From: Methylocystis echinoides
GTDB taxonomy: Bacteria > Pseudomonadota > Alphaproteobacteria > Rhizobiales > Beijerinckiaceae
NCBI RefSeq assembly: GCF_040687965.1
Contig: NZ_CP156084.1
Coordinates: 3,100,501 to 3,164,500, forward strand
Length of the DNA stretch: 64,000 bases
Direction: 5' to 3'
Shown: in pieces, positions 18,813 through 27,889 of the stretch
Layout of the letters: each line of letters opens with the position of its first letter
Position numbering within the stretch: position 1 is the first letter of the stretch
The notes under the pieces: generated by a model
What the model was told of the DNA's origin: nothing
What the model saw: the letters and a program-made list of their open reading frames with translations, nothing else
Databases searched by the model: none
Position numbers and translations under genes: made by a program

Positions 18813-19651
18813 TGCCGTGCAAACGTGTATTGCCGCTTGGCGTAGTGACGCGTGTCGAGCTTGCCCCGCATAACGGCCTCCTCCCGCGACATGCGCCCGT
18901 CGAGAAAGGCGATGAGGTGCGGCACGCCATGGGCGCGCATGGCGGGCAGCGTCGCATCGAGTCCGCGCGCGCGCAAGGCTGCGACTTCCTCGAGCGCGCC
19001 ACAGGCCATCATCTTCTCGAAGCGGGCGTCGATGCGTTCATAGAGCGTCTCGCGCGCGGGGGCCAGAAAGAAAGCAGGGCTCGCGGCGTCGATGAGCGGC
19101 GCGCTCCGCGGCCCCTGGAAGGAGGCGAGCGGCTTGCCGGTGGCGGCGAAGACTTCGAGCGCGCGCAGGATGCGCTGCGGATCGGTGGGACGCAGGCGCG
19201 CGGCCGTTTCGGGATCGCAGGCGGCGAGCTCCGCATGCAACAGCTGCGGGCTTTTGCCTTGCGCCGCCTCGCGCACGCTGGCGCGCACGTCGTCGGGCAC
19301 CGCCGGAATGTCGGAAAGGCCGTAAAGCGCCGCCTTGAAATACATGCCGGTGCCGCCGGCGATGACCGGCGGCGCGCCGCGCGCCGCAAGCTCCGCAAGC
19401 GTCATTTGGAGATCGGCGAGATAGCGGCCCACCGAATAATTCACAGCGGCGTCGACATGGCCGAAAAGACGATGCGGGACCTCGCTCTCTTCCTGGGGCG
19501 TCGGCCGCGCCGTGATGATGCGCAGGTCGCGATAGACTTGCATCGAGTCGGCGTTGACCACGGCGCCGCCGATCCGCTTCGCCACATCCATGGCGAGCGC
19601 AGACTTGCCCGAGGCGGTCGGACCTGCAATGAGAATGGCGCGTGCGGACAT
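18740..19651 (-). CDS. miaA: tRNA dimethylallyltransferase
   Basis: Adds a dimethylallyl group to A37 of tRNAs reading UNN codons. 303 residues with the P-loop GPTASGKS at 10-17, the substrate loop NADSMQVYRDL, the PVIAGGTGMYFKAALYGL block, and the DPQRILRALEV segment. The ATG at 19651 is only 18 bp from the divergent serB start, so the two promoters must overlap each other or the neighbouring coding sequence. The 3' end overlaps the RMD1-family gene. Confidence 0.95.
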   Translation of the reverse strand: MSARAILIAGPTASGKSALAMDVAKRIGGAVVNADSMQVYRDLRIITARPTPQEESEVPHRLFGHVDAAVNYSVGRYLADLQMTLAELAARGAPPVIAGGTGMYFKAALYGLSDIPAVPDDVRASVREAAQGKSPQLLHAELAACDPETAARLRPTDPQRILRALEVFAATGKPLASFQGPRSAPLIDAASPAFFLAPARETLYERIDARFEKMMACGALEEVAALRARGLDATLPAMRAHGVPHLIAFLDGRMSREEAVMRGKLDTRHYAKRQYTFARHQLPGFTWLSGADPWTALGGCIVR

Positions 19652-19669
19652 GGCGCTATTGCGGCGTAA

Positions 19670-20578
19670 ATGAGCGAGATGTCAAACGTTGATGCAATCG
19701 TCGCGACCTTTGTCGCGGGGCAGGGCGCGGCGCTCGACGAGGCGACCGTGCGGCGCGCGCTCAAAGAGGCGGGCGTCGGCGGCGCGGCGCTCGACTGGCT
19801 CGCGCCCGGCCTCGCAGCGGACGCGGTCTTCGACAGCGTCGATCTCGCCGGCCTGCGCACGCATCTGCCGTCGGCGCTTTCGGGCGAGCCGGTCGACGTC
19901 GTCGTGCAAGCGCTGGCGACGCGACGCAAACTCCTGCTCGTCGCCGATATGGATTCGACGATGATCGAGCAGGAGTGTCTCGACGAGCTCGCCGATTTCG
20001 CCGGGATGCGCGCGCGCATTTCGAAGATTACGGCGCGCGCCATGGCGGGCGAACTCGATTTCGAAGCGGCGCTCAGGGAGCGCGTGGCGCTTCTCGCGGG
20101 GGTGACGCTCGACGAGATCGAGACGCTTCTTACGCGTCTCACGCTCACGGCGGGAGCGCGGGCGCTCGTCTCCACCATGCGCGCGCATGGCGCGCATACG
20201 GCGCTCGTCTCTGGCGGTTTCACCCAATTCACGCAGCCGGTCGCGGAGCGTCTCGGGTTCCACGAGGCGCGCGCCAACCGACTCGACATCGTCGATCGCG
20301 CGCTCACGGGCGACGTGCTGGCGCCGGTGCAGGGGCGCGAGGGCAAACGCGCAGCGCTCGTTGAGTTGCGCGCCCGGCTCGGCCTGCCGAGGGCCGCAAC
20401 GCTCGCCGTGGGCGACGGCGCGAACGATCTCGATATGCTTCGCGAGGCGGGACTGGGCGTCGCCTACCACGCCAAGCCCAAAGTGGCGGAAGCCGCGCAT
20501 GCGCGAGTCGACTCCGCCGACCTCACCGCGCTGCTTTATGCGCAGGGTTACCGAAAGGCGGACATTGTCGAACAGTAG
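19670..20578 (+). CDS. serB: Phosphoserine phosphatase
   Basis: Last step of serine biosynthesis; also relevant to the serine cycle of type II methanotrophs, which consumes and regenerates serine. 302 residues: an N-terminal regulatory-like portion, then the HAD core with nucleophile motif DMDST (D93), the second motif SGGFTQF, and the metal motif GDGANDLDML. The first ATG (19670) or the one at 19679 could start translation. Divergent from miaA with an 18-bp gap. Confidence 0.95.
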   Translation: MSEMSNVDAIVATFVAGQGAALDEATVRRALKEAGVGGAALDWLAPGLAADAVFDSVDLAGLRTHLPSALSGEPVDVVVQALATRRKLLLVADMDSTMIEQECLDELADFAGMRARISKITARAMAGELDFEAALRERVALLAGVTLDEIETLLTRLTLTAGARALVSTMRAHGAHTALVSGGFTQFTQPVAERLGFHEARANRLDIVDRALTGDVLAPVQGREGKRAALVELRARLGLPRAATLAVGDGANDLDMLREAGLGVAYHAKPKVAEAAHARVDSADLTALLYAQGYRKADIVEQ

Positions 20579-20683
20579 ATCGGCGCTGACCGCTTCGTCG
20601 CTCCGCCAACGCCGGCGCTAACCGGAAGGAGCAATCGAGGCCGTGACGTGGCGCTCGATCGCTCCGTTCCTTGCCTCGGGGCC

Positions 20684-22165
20684 TCAGTCGACCGGCAGCG
20701 CGACGAAATGCGCGTCGCCCTGGCCGTTGGCTACGATCAGCAGCGCGGTCTTCTTGCCCGACTCCTTCAGCGCCTTGATCTTCTTGACCGCGTCGGCAGG
20801 GTCGTTGACCGGCTCCTGATTGACTTCGAGAAGTATCTCGCCCGGTTGCAGCCGCTTCTCGGCGGCGCTGGAGGAGGGGTCGACCGAGGTGATCAGCACG
20901 CCGGTCTTGACCGCGTCCTTGATCTGATAGCGCGCCCGCAGCTCGTCGGTGAGGCGCGAGAGCTCGAGACCCAAAGCGCTCTGCGCCGCCGGCCCGGTCG
21001 GCTCGGATTTCTCCTTGCCTTCGTCGCGCGAGGCGACCTTCTCGCCGTCCTCGAGGCGGCCGAGCTTCACCTTTTTCGTCTCTTCCTTGCCGCTGCGCAT
21101 GATCACGAGTTCGACGTCCTTGCCGACCGGCGTCGCGGCGACGAGCTTCGGCAGATCGCGCGACTCCTTGATCGGCTTGCCGTCGAACCGGACGATGACG
21201 TCGCCTGCTTTGATGCCGGCGGGCTTCGACGGTCCCTTGTCGTCGACTCCGGCGACGAGCGCCCCGCGCACCGAGCCGAGGCTGAGCGTCTCGGCGATGG
21301 CGTCGTCGACGTTCTGGATGCGCACGCCGAGCCAGCCGCGGCGGGTCTCGCCATATTGCTGGAGCTGCTCGATCACGGGCAGAACGGTGTTGGCGGGCGT
21401 CGCGAAGCCGATGCCGACCGAGCCGCCGGACGGCGACAGGATCGCGGTGTTGATGCCGATGACCTCGCCATCCAGGTTGAACAGCGGGCCGCCGGAATTG
21501 CCCTTGTTAATCGAGGCGTCGGTCTGGATGTAATTGTCGTAGGGGCCGCTGTCGATGTTGCGGTTGCGCGCCGAGACGATGCCGGCCGTCACCGAACCGC
21601 CGAGCCCGAAGGGATTGCCGACCGCAAGCACCCAGTCGCCGACGCGCGCCTTGTCGCTGTCGCCGAATTTCACCGCCTTGAGCGGCTTCTCGGGCTTCAC
21701 TTTCAGAACCGCGACGTCGACTTTCTGGTCCTTGCCGAGAACCTCCGCCTTCAGCTTCTGCCCGTCGTTGAAGATGACCGTCACCTCATTGGCGTCGGAG
21801 ATGACGTGGTTGTTGGTGATGATGACGCCGGACGGATCGATCACGAATCCCGAGCCGAGCGAAGAGGACTTCCGCTGGCGCGGCAGGTCGGGCATGCCCT
21901 GGCCCTGGCGGCGGCGAAAGAATTCCTCGAAGAGATCGTCGAAGGGCGCGCCCGGACCCATCCCCGGCGGCAGGCCCGGCATGTCGCCGCCCCCCTTGCG
22001 CTTGGTCTCGACCGTCTGAGTCGCGGAGATATTGACGACGGCGTCGGACACCTGGTTGGAGAGATCGGCGAGGGAATCTGGGCCCTTAGCCGACGCCGGA
22101 CCAGCGAGCCAGAGGGAAGTCGCCGTCGCGAGAGCCATGGCGGCGCGACGAAATGCGGATGTCAT
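20684..22165 (-). CDS. degP: Do-like periplasmic serine protease DegP/HtrA
   Basis: 493 residues. Signal peptide 1-26; trypsin-like domain with catalytic triad His120 (TNNHVI), Asp150 (KVDVAVLKV) and Ser224 (GNSGGP); then two PDZ domains (GWLGVRIQNVDDAIAETL and LGLELSRLTDELRARYQI). It degrades or refolds damaged periplasmic and outer-membrane proteins. Directly downstream of hflK-hflC, the usual arrangement in alphaproteobacteria, with a 148-bp gap that may carry its own promoter. Confidence 0.96.
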   Translation of the reverse strand: MTSAFRRAAMALATATSLWLAGPASAKGPDSLADLSNQVSDAVVNISATQTVETKRKGGGDMPGLPPGMGPGAPFDDLFEEFFRRRQGQGMPDLPRQRKSSSLGSGFVIDPSGVIITNNHVISDANEVTVIFNDGQKLKAEVLGKDQKVDVAVLKVKPEKPLKAVKFGDSDKARVGDWVLAVGNPFGLGGSVTAGIVSARNRNIDSGPYDNYIQTDASINKGNSGGPLFNLDGEVIGINTAILSPSGGSVGIGFATPANTVLPVIEQLQQYGETRRGWLGVRIQNVDDAIAETLSLGSVRGALVAGVDDKGPSKPAGIKAGDVIVRFDGKPIKESRDLPKLVAATPVGKDVELVIMRSGKEETKKVKLGRLEDGEKVASRDEGKEKSEPTGPAAQSALGLELSRLTDELRARYQIKDAVKTGVLITSVDPSSSAAEKRLQPGEILLEVNQEPVNDPADAVKKIKALKESGKKTALLIVANGQGDAHFVALPVD

Positions 22166-22313
22166 GCGGGCTGTCTCCTAGTGGGACGCTGGACCTTTAG
22201 CGCGCTTTGCGGTTGCAGGGAAGCGTCCAACCGGCAAGAAGGCGCGCCAATTCAACAATATGGAAGAATTCCGACCAAACCTGCCGTCGGGTGCGGTCCG
22301 AATTCCGCGGCGC

Positions 22314-23240
22314 CTATCGCTTTCGCGGGGGCTCCGGAGTCGCTGGCGCGCTCGTCGCCTCGGCGGGGCTCTCCGGGGCCGAGAAGAAACGGAAGAAGTC
22401 GGAACGCGGACTGACCAGGAAGCGCGTTTCGCCCGGCTTGAAAGCCGCCTCATAGGCCTGCATCGAGCGATAAAAGGCGAAGAAGTCCGGGTCCTTGCCA
22501 AAGGCTTCGGCGAAAATGCGGTTGCGCGCCGCATCGCCGTCGCCCTTGATCTGGTCGGCCTGTTGCTGGGCTTCCGCCTTGAGCACGATCACGTCGCGGT
22601 CGGCCTTGGCCGTGATCTTCTGCGCCTGTTCGGAACCCTGCGCGCGATATTCCGCCGCTTCGCGCTGACGCTCGGTCTGCATGCGGCCATAGACCTTCTC
22701 AGAGATTTGCTGAGGCAGGTCGACGCGGCGGATGCGGGCGTCGACCACCTGCACGCCGAAGCGCCGCGCTTCCGCGTCGGCCTGCTCCTTGATCCGCGCC
22801 ATCAAAGCGGCCCGCTCGTCGCGCACGATCTGCTGCTGATTGGCCTCGGAGAGAACGCGTCGCACGGCGGAATTCAGCACCGAACCGAGCTGGTTGTTGG
22901 CGCCCAGCACGCTGTTGACGGACTGGTAGAATTTCAACGCGTCGACGATGCGGTAGCGGATGAAGCTGTCGACCTCGAGCCTCTGATTGTCGGCGGCGAG
23001 CACTTCCAGATTCGGGCTTTCGACGTCGAGAATGCGATTGTCGAAACTCACGACGTTCTCGATCAGCGGGATCTTGAAGTGCAGGCCGGGCTCGGTGATC
23101 AGGCCGCGGCCGGCGACCGGTTCGCCGAAGCGCAGAACCAGCGCTTGCTCGGTCTGCTCGACGGTGAAGAGCGCGCCGCCGACGGCGGCGAGACCGATCA
23201 GCGCGAGTATGGCGAAGACGAAGAGAAGGCCGTTTTTCAC
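22314..23240 (-). CDS. hflC: FtsH modulator HflC
   Basis: 308 residues: one N-terminal membrane anchor (about 4-24) followed by an SPFH/Band-7 domain (FTVEQTEQALVLRFGEPV, DVESPNLEVLAADNQRLEVD) and a long helical region rich in Ala/Glu. With HflK it forms a large periplasm-facing cage around FtsH and modulates its proteolysis. Its ATG overlaps the hflK stop by 4 bp (translational coupling). The C-terminal tail is Ala/Pro-rich. Confidence 0.96.
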   Translation of the reverse strand: MKNGLLFVFAILALIGLAAVGGALFTVEQTEQALVLRFGEPVAGRGLITEPGLHFKIPLIENVVSFDNRILDVESPNLEVLAADNQRLEVDSFIRYRIVDALKFYQSVNSVLGANNQLGSVLNSAVRRVLSEANQQQIVRDERAALMARIKEQADAEARRFGVQVVDARIRRVDLPQQISEKVYGRMQTERQREAAEYRAQGSEQAQKITAKADRDVIVLKAEAQQQADQIKGDGDAARNRIFAEAFGKDPDFFAFYRSMQAYEAAFKPGETRFLVSPRSDFFRFFSAPESPAEATSAPATPEPPRKR

Positions 23241-24376
23241 TTCTGGCCTCCACGGAAAGGCGCGAAAGAGGGCAGGGGCATGAAGGGCGCGACGCTGGCG
23301 CCGCCCTTGGCGGGATCGTCGAGAATCACTTTCTCCGCGCCGCCGAGCACCCGCTCCATCGTTTCGATGTAGAGACGCTCGCGAGTCAGCGCCGGGGCGT
23401 TCTTGTACTGCTCGTAAATCTTCTCGAAGCGGCCGGCCTGACCCCGCGCCTCGGCGACAGTCTGTTCGCGATAGGCTTCAGCTTCCTGAAGGATGCGGGC
23501 CGCGGCTCCGCGAGCCTCCGGCACGACGCGATTGGCGTAGGCTTCCGCCTCATTGCCGAGGCGCTGCAAATCCTGCTGCGCCGCGGTGACGTCGCGGAAC
23601 GCGGCGATGACCTGCTGGGGCGGATCGACCGAGAGCAGCAGCACCTGCAGCACCAGCACGCCGCTGTGATAATCGTCGAGCACCTTCTGCATCAGCGACT
23701 GGCAGGCCGGTTCGATCAGCTTGCGGTCGGCGGTGAGGATTTTCTGAATCTGCGACTGGCCGACGATCTCGCGCATCGCGCTTTCGGCCACGGCTTTCAC
23801 CGTCGTCTGAGGGTTGGCGACGTTGAAGGCGTAATCCTCGGGCTTCGAAGGATCGATCTGCCAGATCACCCGAAACTTGACGTCGGCGATGTTCTCGTCG
23901 CCCGTCAGCATCAGGCTTTCCTCCGGCGCCTCGGGGCCCAGACGCGGGCTCTGCGGGCCACGCCGCCGCCCCTCGGCTGGCGCAGCGTCTTCGCGGAAGC
24001 CGACGTCGGTGACATTGCGGTCGGTAACGGCGAGCTTGATCACCGAGCCGACAGGGGCGGGCAGATTGTAGTTGAGGCCCGCCTGGGTCTTTCCGCGATA
24101 TTTGCCGAAGATCAGGTTGAGGCCGATCTCGTTGGGCCCGACCGTGTAGAAGCCCGACAGCAGCCAGGCGAGCAGGGTGAGGAGGACGAGGATCGCGATT
24201 CCGCTGCCGCCAAAGCCCGACGGCAGCAATTGCTTGAGCCCTTCCTGGCTGCGGCGAAGGATTTCCTCAAGGTCTGGCGGCTGGCCGCCGCCGGAGCCTT
24301 GCCCCCACGGCCCGCCAGGCTGTCCCCATGGATCATTGTTTTGATTGCGCGGCCCGCCGTGATCGCTCCAGGGCAT
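23237..24376 (-). CDS. hflK: FtsH modulator HflK
   Basis: 379 residues. A Gly/Pro/Gln/Asn-rich cytoplasmic N-terminus (MPWSDHGGPRNQNNDPWGQP) precedes a membrane helix (about 55-76) and the SPFH domain (YTVGPNEIGLNLIFGKYRG, ADVKFRVIWQIDPSKPEDY). Partner of HflC. First gene of the hflK-hflC-degP series, divergent from the DUF202 gene. Two ftsH genes are in the same window, so HflKC may serve either protease or mixed hexamers. Confidence 0.96.
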   Translation of the reverse strand: MPWSDHGGPRNQNNDPWGQPGGPWGQGSGGGQPPDLEEILRRSQEGLKQLLPSGFGGSGIAILVLLTLLAWLLSGFYTVGPNEIGLNLIFGKYRGKTQAGLNYNLPAPVGSVIKLAVTDRNVTDVGFREDAAPAEGRRRGPQSPRLGPEAPEESLMLTGDENIADVKFRVIWQIDPSKPEDYAFNVANPQTTVKAVAESAMREIVGQSQIQKILTADRKLIEPACQSLMQKVLDDYHSGVLVLQVLLLSVDPPQQVIAAFRDVTAAQQDLQRLGNEAEAYANRVVPEARGAAARILQEAEAYREQTVAEARGQAGRFEKIYEQYKNAPALTRERLYIETMERVLGGAEKVILDDPAKGGASVAPFMPLPSFAPFRGGQK

Positions 24377-24503
24377 TTCGTCTCGCGAGAAAAGAGGAAT
24401 GTGGCCTCAGGCGCGGCTTCGCCACGCCTCCGATGTTATAGGCATTCGGCGCGGTGGCGGCAATGACGGGCGACCTACATGCAACAGGGTGGAGGGTCGA
24501 TCG

Positions 24504-24884
24504 ATGATTCGCGACTACGTCAATATCGCCGCTAATGAACGGACTTTTCTGGCTTGGATTCGGACCGGCGTCGCCGTCATCGCGCTGGGATTCGTCATCG
24601 AACGGTTCAATCTGTTCCTGCTCGCCATGGCCGGAGAGGCCGGAGAGTCGGCCCTGTTCAGGCTGCACCGCCTCGCGAGCCCGACCGGCCGCTACGGCGG
24701 CATGGCGCTGGTCGGCGCCGGCGTCGTGCTGATCATGGTGGCGACGATCCGCTTTCTCCACACGGCCCGTCTGCTCGAGGACGATGGCGCGCATACGCCG
24801 GGGGCGACGCGCGTCACGCTCATCGCGCTGTCGGCGCTGGTGCTCGGCGTCGCGGGGTTCAGCGCCTATCTCGCGGTCGGCTGA
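24504..24884 (+). CDS. DUF202 (YidH-like) inner-membrane protein
   Basis: 126 residues. It begins MIRDYVNIAANERTFLAWIR, the hallmark DUF202 N-terminus, with three membrane helices (about 21-42, 65-88 and 100-122). Function unknown. The ATG at 24504 is chosen because GGAGGG lies 7 nt upstream and the conserved domain starts here; a frame open back to 24399 has no support. Its stop codon abuts the stop of the 30-residue gene on the other strand. Confidence 0.9.
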   Translation: MIRDYVNIAANERTFLAWIRTGVAVIALGFVIERFNLFLLAMAGEAGESALFRLHRLASPTGRYGGMALVGAGVVLIMVATIRFLHTARLLEDDGAHTPGATRVTLIALSALVLGVAGFSAYLAVG

Positions 24885-24977
24885 TCAGCCGAACCAGACG
24901 AAGGCGAAGGAAATGAGCAGCGCCAGGGCGAAACCGATCAGGGCGTTGATCAGAAAGCTGTTTCCAAATTCGTTCAC
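24885..24977 (-). CDS. 30-residue single-helix membrane protein
   Basis: A GTG start preceded by a very strong GGGGAGGAAGG ribosome site (7-nt spacer) opens a 30-codon frame that begins MNEFGNSFLINALIGF. After a polar N-terminus it is one hydrophobic helix ending VWFG. It lies between DUF202 and tRNA-Ser, reading toward DUF202, with the two stop codons adjoining. I do not recognise the family. The ribosome site and clean hydrophobic pattern make it a credible gene. Confidence 0.65.
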   Translation of the reverse strand: MNEFGNSFLINALIGFALALLISFAFVWFG

Positions 24978-25011
24978 GGCCAGACCTTCCTCCCCGCGAC
25001 GGCGAGGGGGC

Positions 25012-25101
25012 TGGCGGAGACGGTGGGATTCGAACCCACGATAGGGTTTCCCCTATAACGATTTAGCAAACCGTCGCCTTCAGCCTCTCGGCCACGTCTC
25101 C
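25012..25101 (-). tRNA. tRNA-Ser (GCU)
   Basis: 90-nt class II tRNA. Acceptor stem GGAGACG/CGTCTCC with encoded CCA end, anticodon loop TTGCTAA giving anticodon GCU (reads AGC/AGU), long variable arm, and the T-loop GTTCGAATC. It marks the left edge of the accessory stretch. Confidence 0.95.
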
Positions 25102-25523
25102 ATCCGCGCGACGCGCGGTCAGCGACATATGCCAAAGCGCCATTCTCTTGGCAAGCAGCGGCCGCCGCGCCGGCAAAATTCTTCGCTACGACACTGTCAA
25201 AGCAGTCATCGCCCTCCTGTGACTGGCGAGCTACACGATTTCGGCTCGTGCAGGCTAGGAATAAATTGTCAAGCTAACGCTCGTTAACCAAATTAATACT
25301 TAAGCTTAGCTGTAATCCCGTGACTTTTACGCAACAGCACAATCCCAATGTGTGGTTAAGCTTACGCCTGATCGATGGATTCCGTTGACTGTGCAGGGGG
25401 CGTGCTGATGGATAGGGCCATGGCTGAGCGGGGAAAGAATCGTTTCTCCGGCCAGGCCTGGCCAAGAAGTTGGGAGCGTGCGCTTGGGCGCGGTTCCAAC
25501 AATATTTGTTCAAAGAGGCTGGA
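25102..25523. other. 422-bp intergenic region before the tandem omp genes
   Basis: Noticeably AT-richer than its surroundings around 25255-25345 (for example TTAACCAAATTAATACTTAAGC). It presumably holds the promoter of the 25524 barrel gene. A 79-codon minus frame (25274-25513) looks like chance. No copy of the tRNA 3' end was found here. Confidence 0.5.
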
Positions 25524-26498
25524 ATGAAGAAAATCGCTCTTTCCGTCGCCGCGCTCGCGCTGTCCGCTGGGGCCGCGCTTGCCGCCGATCTTCCCTACCG
25601 CAAGGGCCCGCCGGTCCTGCCGCCGCCGCCGCCGCCGCCGCCCATGTGGACCGGCTTCTACGTCGGTCTGAACGCTGGCGGCACCTGGGCCAACAGCAAC
25701 CAGCAGGTCGTGGCCGTCGGCCCGGTCGGCGCCGGTCCGTTCTGGTCGCCCGGCATCCTGAACCTCGAGCAGGCCAACTATCTCGGCGCCTTCACCCTGG
25801 CGGCCTCCGGCTCCGGCTTCAACTCCGGCAACAACGGCGGCTTCATCGGCGGCGGCCAGATCGGCTACAACTGGCAGTTCTACAACAGCTTCGTTGTGGG
25901 CCTCGAGGCCGACATCCAGGGCATCGCCGGCACCAACGCCTCGCGCACCTTCGCGACCGGCGCCGCGGTTCCTGGCGTGGTCGGCACGGCCCTCGGCGAC
26001 AGCTTCGCGGGCATTCACTCGGTGCGCGGCAGCCTCGACTATCTGGGCACGGTGCGCGGCCGCCTCGGCTGGCTGTTCACGCCCACCCTGCTGGTCTACG
26101 GCACGGGCGGTCTCGCTTACGGCGGCGTGACGCTGAACTATGCGTCGTCGGTCGTTCCGGGCGGCATCACCGGCCTGTTCATGGGCCCGAGCTTCGGCGG
26201 CGTGAACTTCTCCAATACGCAGGTCGGCTGGACGGCCGGCGGCGGTCTCGAGTGGATGTTCTGGCCGAACTGGTCCGCCAAGGTCGAGTATCTGTATTAT
26301 GACCTCGGCACCGTGCGCCAGAACTTCGCGCTGGGCTCGACCGACAGCACGCTGCAGGCTCTCGGCTTCGCCGTTCCCGCCGACTCGGCGATCTTCGGCG
26401 GCCAGGTTCGCGCCCGCATCAACGGCAATATCGTTCGCGCCGGCGTGAACTATCACTTCAACTGGGGCGCTCCCGCTCCGGTCGTCGCGAAGTATTGA
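25524..26498 (+). CDS. Outer-membrane beta-barrel protein, tandem copy 1
   Basis: 324 residues: signal peptide MKKIALSVAALALSAGAALA, a short RKGPPVLP linker with a run of eight prolines, then a porin-family barrel (WTGFYVGLNAGG, IGYNWQFYNSFVVGLEADI, VRGRLGWLFTPTLLVYGTGG, GGGLEWMFWPNWSAKVEYLYYDLG) ending in the aromatic-rich YHFNWGAPAPVVAKY. The ATG at 25524 starts the signal peptide; the frame open to 25470 is not used. Heavily biased, optimised codons suggest high expression. A strong terminator follows. Paralogue immediately downstream. Confidence 0.92.
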   Translation: MKKIALSVAALALSAGAALAADLPYRKGPPVLPPPPPPPPMWTGFYVGLNAGGTWANSNQQVVAVGPVGAGPFWSPGILNLEQANYLGAFTLAASGSGFNSGNNGGFIGGGQIGYNWQFYNSFVVGLEADIQGIAGTNASRTFATGAAVPGVVGTALGDSFAGIHSVRGSLDYLGTVRGRLGWLFTPTLLVYGTGGLAYGGVTLNYASSVVPGGITGLFMGPSFGGVNFSNTQVGWTAGGGLEWMFWPNWSAKVEYLYYDLGTVRQNFALGSTDSTLQALGFAVPADSAIFGGQVRARINGNIVRAGVNYHFNWGAPAPVVAKY

Positions 26499-26527
26499 TC
26501 TAACCTTTCACTTCAAGGCAAGCACAG

Positions 26528-26558
26528 GAGCCCGGCCGCAAGGCCGGGCTCTTTTTTT
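26528..26558 (+). terminator. Rho-independent terminator after omp copy 1
   Basis: GAGCCCGGCC-GCAA-GGCCGGGCTC followed by seven T residues. Confidence 0.95.
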
Positions 26559-26749
26559 GTGTCCTTCGCGCCACAGTCGACCGAAAAGCGGCGGCGGTAA
26601 ATGGCAAAGGTCAAGATAGTCTTTGACTGAAACGGCCAAGGTCGAGCAAAAAGAGGGGGAGGCGCACGGAGCGATTGTCGCGACTGGGCCGAGGCTACTT
26701 CAGAGCGCGGCGCGATTGGTTGCGTCGTCTAGCCGACGAAGAGGATGAA

Positions 26750-27700
26750 ATGAAAAAGATTGCGCTTTCTTTTGCCGCTTTGGCGCTGACGGCGGGCTCC
26801 GCCCTCGCCGCTGATCTTCCTTCGCGCAAGGGCCCGCCGGTCCTTCCTCCGCCGCCCCCGCCGCCCCCGCTGTGGACCGGCTTCTACGTCGGTCTGAACG
26901 CTGGCGGCACCTGGGCCAATAGCAACGGCCAGTATCTGGCGGTGGCCCCGGTCGGCGCGGATGCGACATGGGGGAACGCCGGCGCCCAGCAGAGCCAGTA
27001 TCTGGCCGCTTTCTCCTCCGCGGCCTCCGCCTCGGTCGTCAACTCCGGCGCCAACGGCGGCTTCATCGGCGGTGGTCAGATCGGCTACAACTGGCAGTTC
27101 TACAACAGCTTCGTTGTGGGTCTCGAAGCCGACATCCAGGGCCTCGCCGGCAACAGCGGAGCCCGCTCGGTGACCAACGCCGTTTCGGTTGGCTCCTTCT
27201 TGCAGCGGCGCACCGACGACGGCTTCGCCTCGATCACCAGCGGGCGCGCCAGCCTCGATTACCTCGGCACGGTCCGCGGTCGCCTCGGTTGGCTCTTTAC
27301 GCCGACCCTGCTTGTCTACGGCACGGGCGGTCTCGCCTATGGCGGCGTCAATCTCAACACGGCCACGACCGTTTCGGCAATTGGCTCCAGCCCTTGGGCC
27401 GTGGCTCAGCCGGTTTCGTTCGGGGGCGTGAACTTCTCGAATACGCAGGTCGGCTGGGCGGCTGGCGGCGGCCTCGAGTGGCTGTTCTGGCCGAACTGGT
27501 CCGCGAAGGTCGAATATCTTTATTACGATCTCGGCACGGTGACGCAGAACTTCGCCATCGCGACGTCGGATCCGGCCACCGGCGGCAGCGCCGTCTTCGG
27601 CGGCCAGGTTCGTGGCCGCATCAACGGCAATATCGTCCGCGCCGGCCTGAACTATCACTTCAACTGGGGCGCCCCGGCCCCGGTCGTCGCGAAATACTGA
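26750..27700 (+). CDS. Outer-membrane beta-barrel protein, tandem copy 2
   Basis: 316 residues, paralogue of the preceding gene. Same signal peptide plan (MKKIALSFAALALTAGSALA), same proline linker, and long blocks identical at DNA level (the region coding GFYVGLNAGGTWANS and the block coding GYNWQFYNSFVVGLE). The middle loops differ (for example ATWGNAGAQQSQYLAAFSSA versus FWSPGILNLEQANYLGAFTL), as expected for surface-exposed loops. The ATG at 26750 starts the signal peptide. It has its own terminator, so the two genes are probably separate transcription units. Confidence 0.92.
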   Translation: MKKIALSFAALALTAGSALAADLPSRKGPPVLPPPPPPPPLWTGFYVGLNAGGTWANSNGQYLAVAPVGADATWGNAGAQQSQYLAAFSSAASASVVNSGANGGFIGGGQIGYNWQFYNSFVVGLEADIQGLAGNSGARSVTNAVSVGSFLQRRTDDGFASITSGRASLDYLGTVRGRLGWLFTPTLLVYGTGGLAYGGVNLNTATTVSAIGSSPWAVAQPVSFGGVNFSNTQVGWAAGGGLEWLFWPNWSAKVEYLYYDLGTVTQNFAIATSDPATGGSAVFGGQVRGRINGNIVRAGLNYHFNWGAPAPVVAKY

Positions 27701-27723
27701 TCGACCTCGATCTCGACGATAGA

Positions 27724-27750
27724 AAGCCTGGCTGTGAAGCCAGGCTTTTT
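27724..27750 (+). terminator. Rho-independent terminator after omp copy 2
   Basis: AAGCCTGGCT-GTGA-AGCCAGGCTT followed by T residues. Confidence 0.93.
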
Positions 27751-27889
27751 GCATTCCGGACCGCTGGCGCGATTGACTCGGCGGAGGGGCAGGGGAAACG
27801 CCCGAGCTTTGACAGCTCGTGTCTTTCGCGGTCCAGTCGGTTGTGCGTCGGCTCGGAGGGGACTAGCGTGAGCGAGAGTATTCCTGACG

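Noticed and set aside
20648-22414. Long plus-strand frame opposite degP.
   Set aside because: Antisense shadow of a real GC-rich gene, no ribosome site, low-complexity His/Arg/Asp content.
25012-25101. tRNA-Ser as an attachment site for an integrated island (25-39 kb accessory block).
   Set aside because: No second copy of the tRNA 3' end, no integrase and no mobility genes seen; the accessory look may just be local gene content.
25274-25513. 79-codon frame before the tandem omp genes.
   Set aside because: Opposite the omp leader, no start signal, no coding character.
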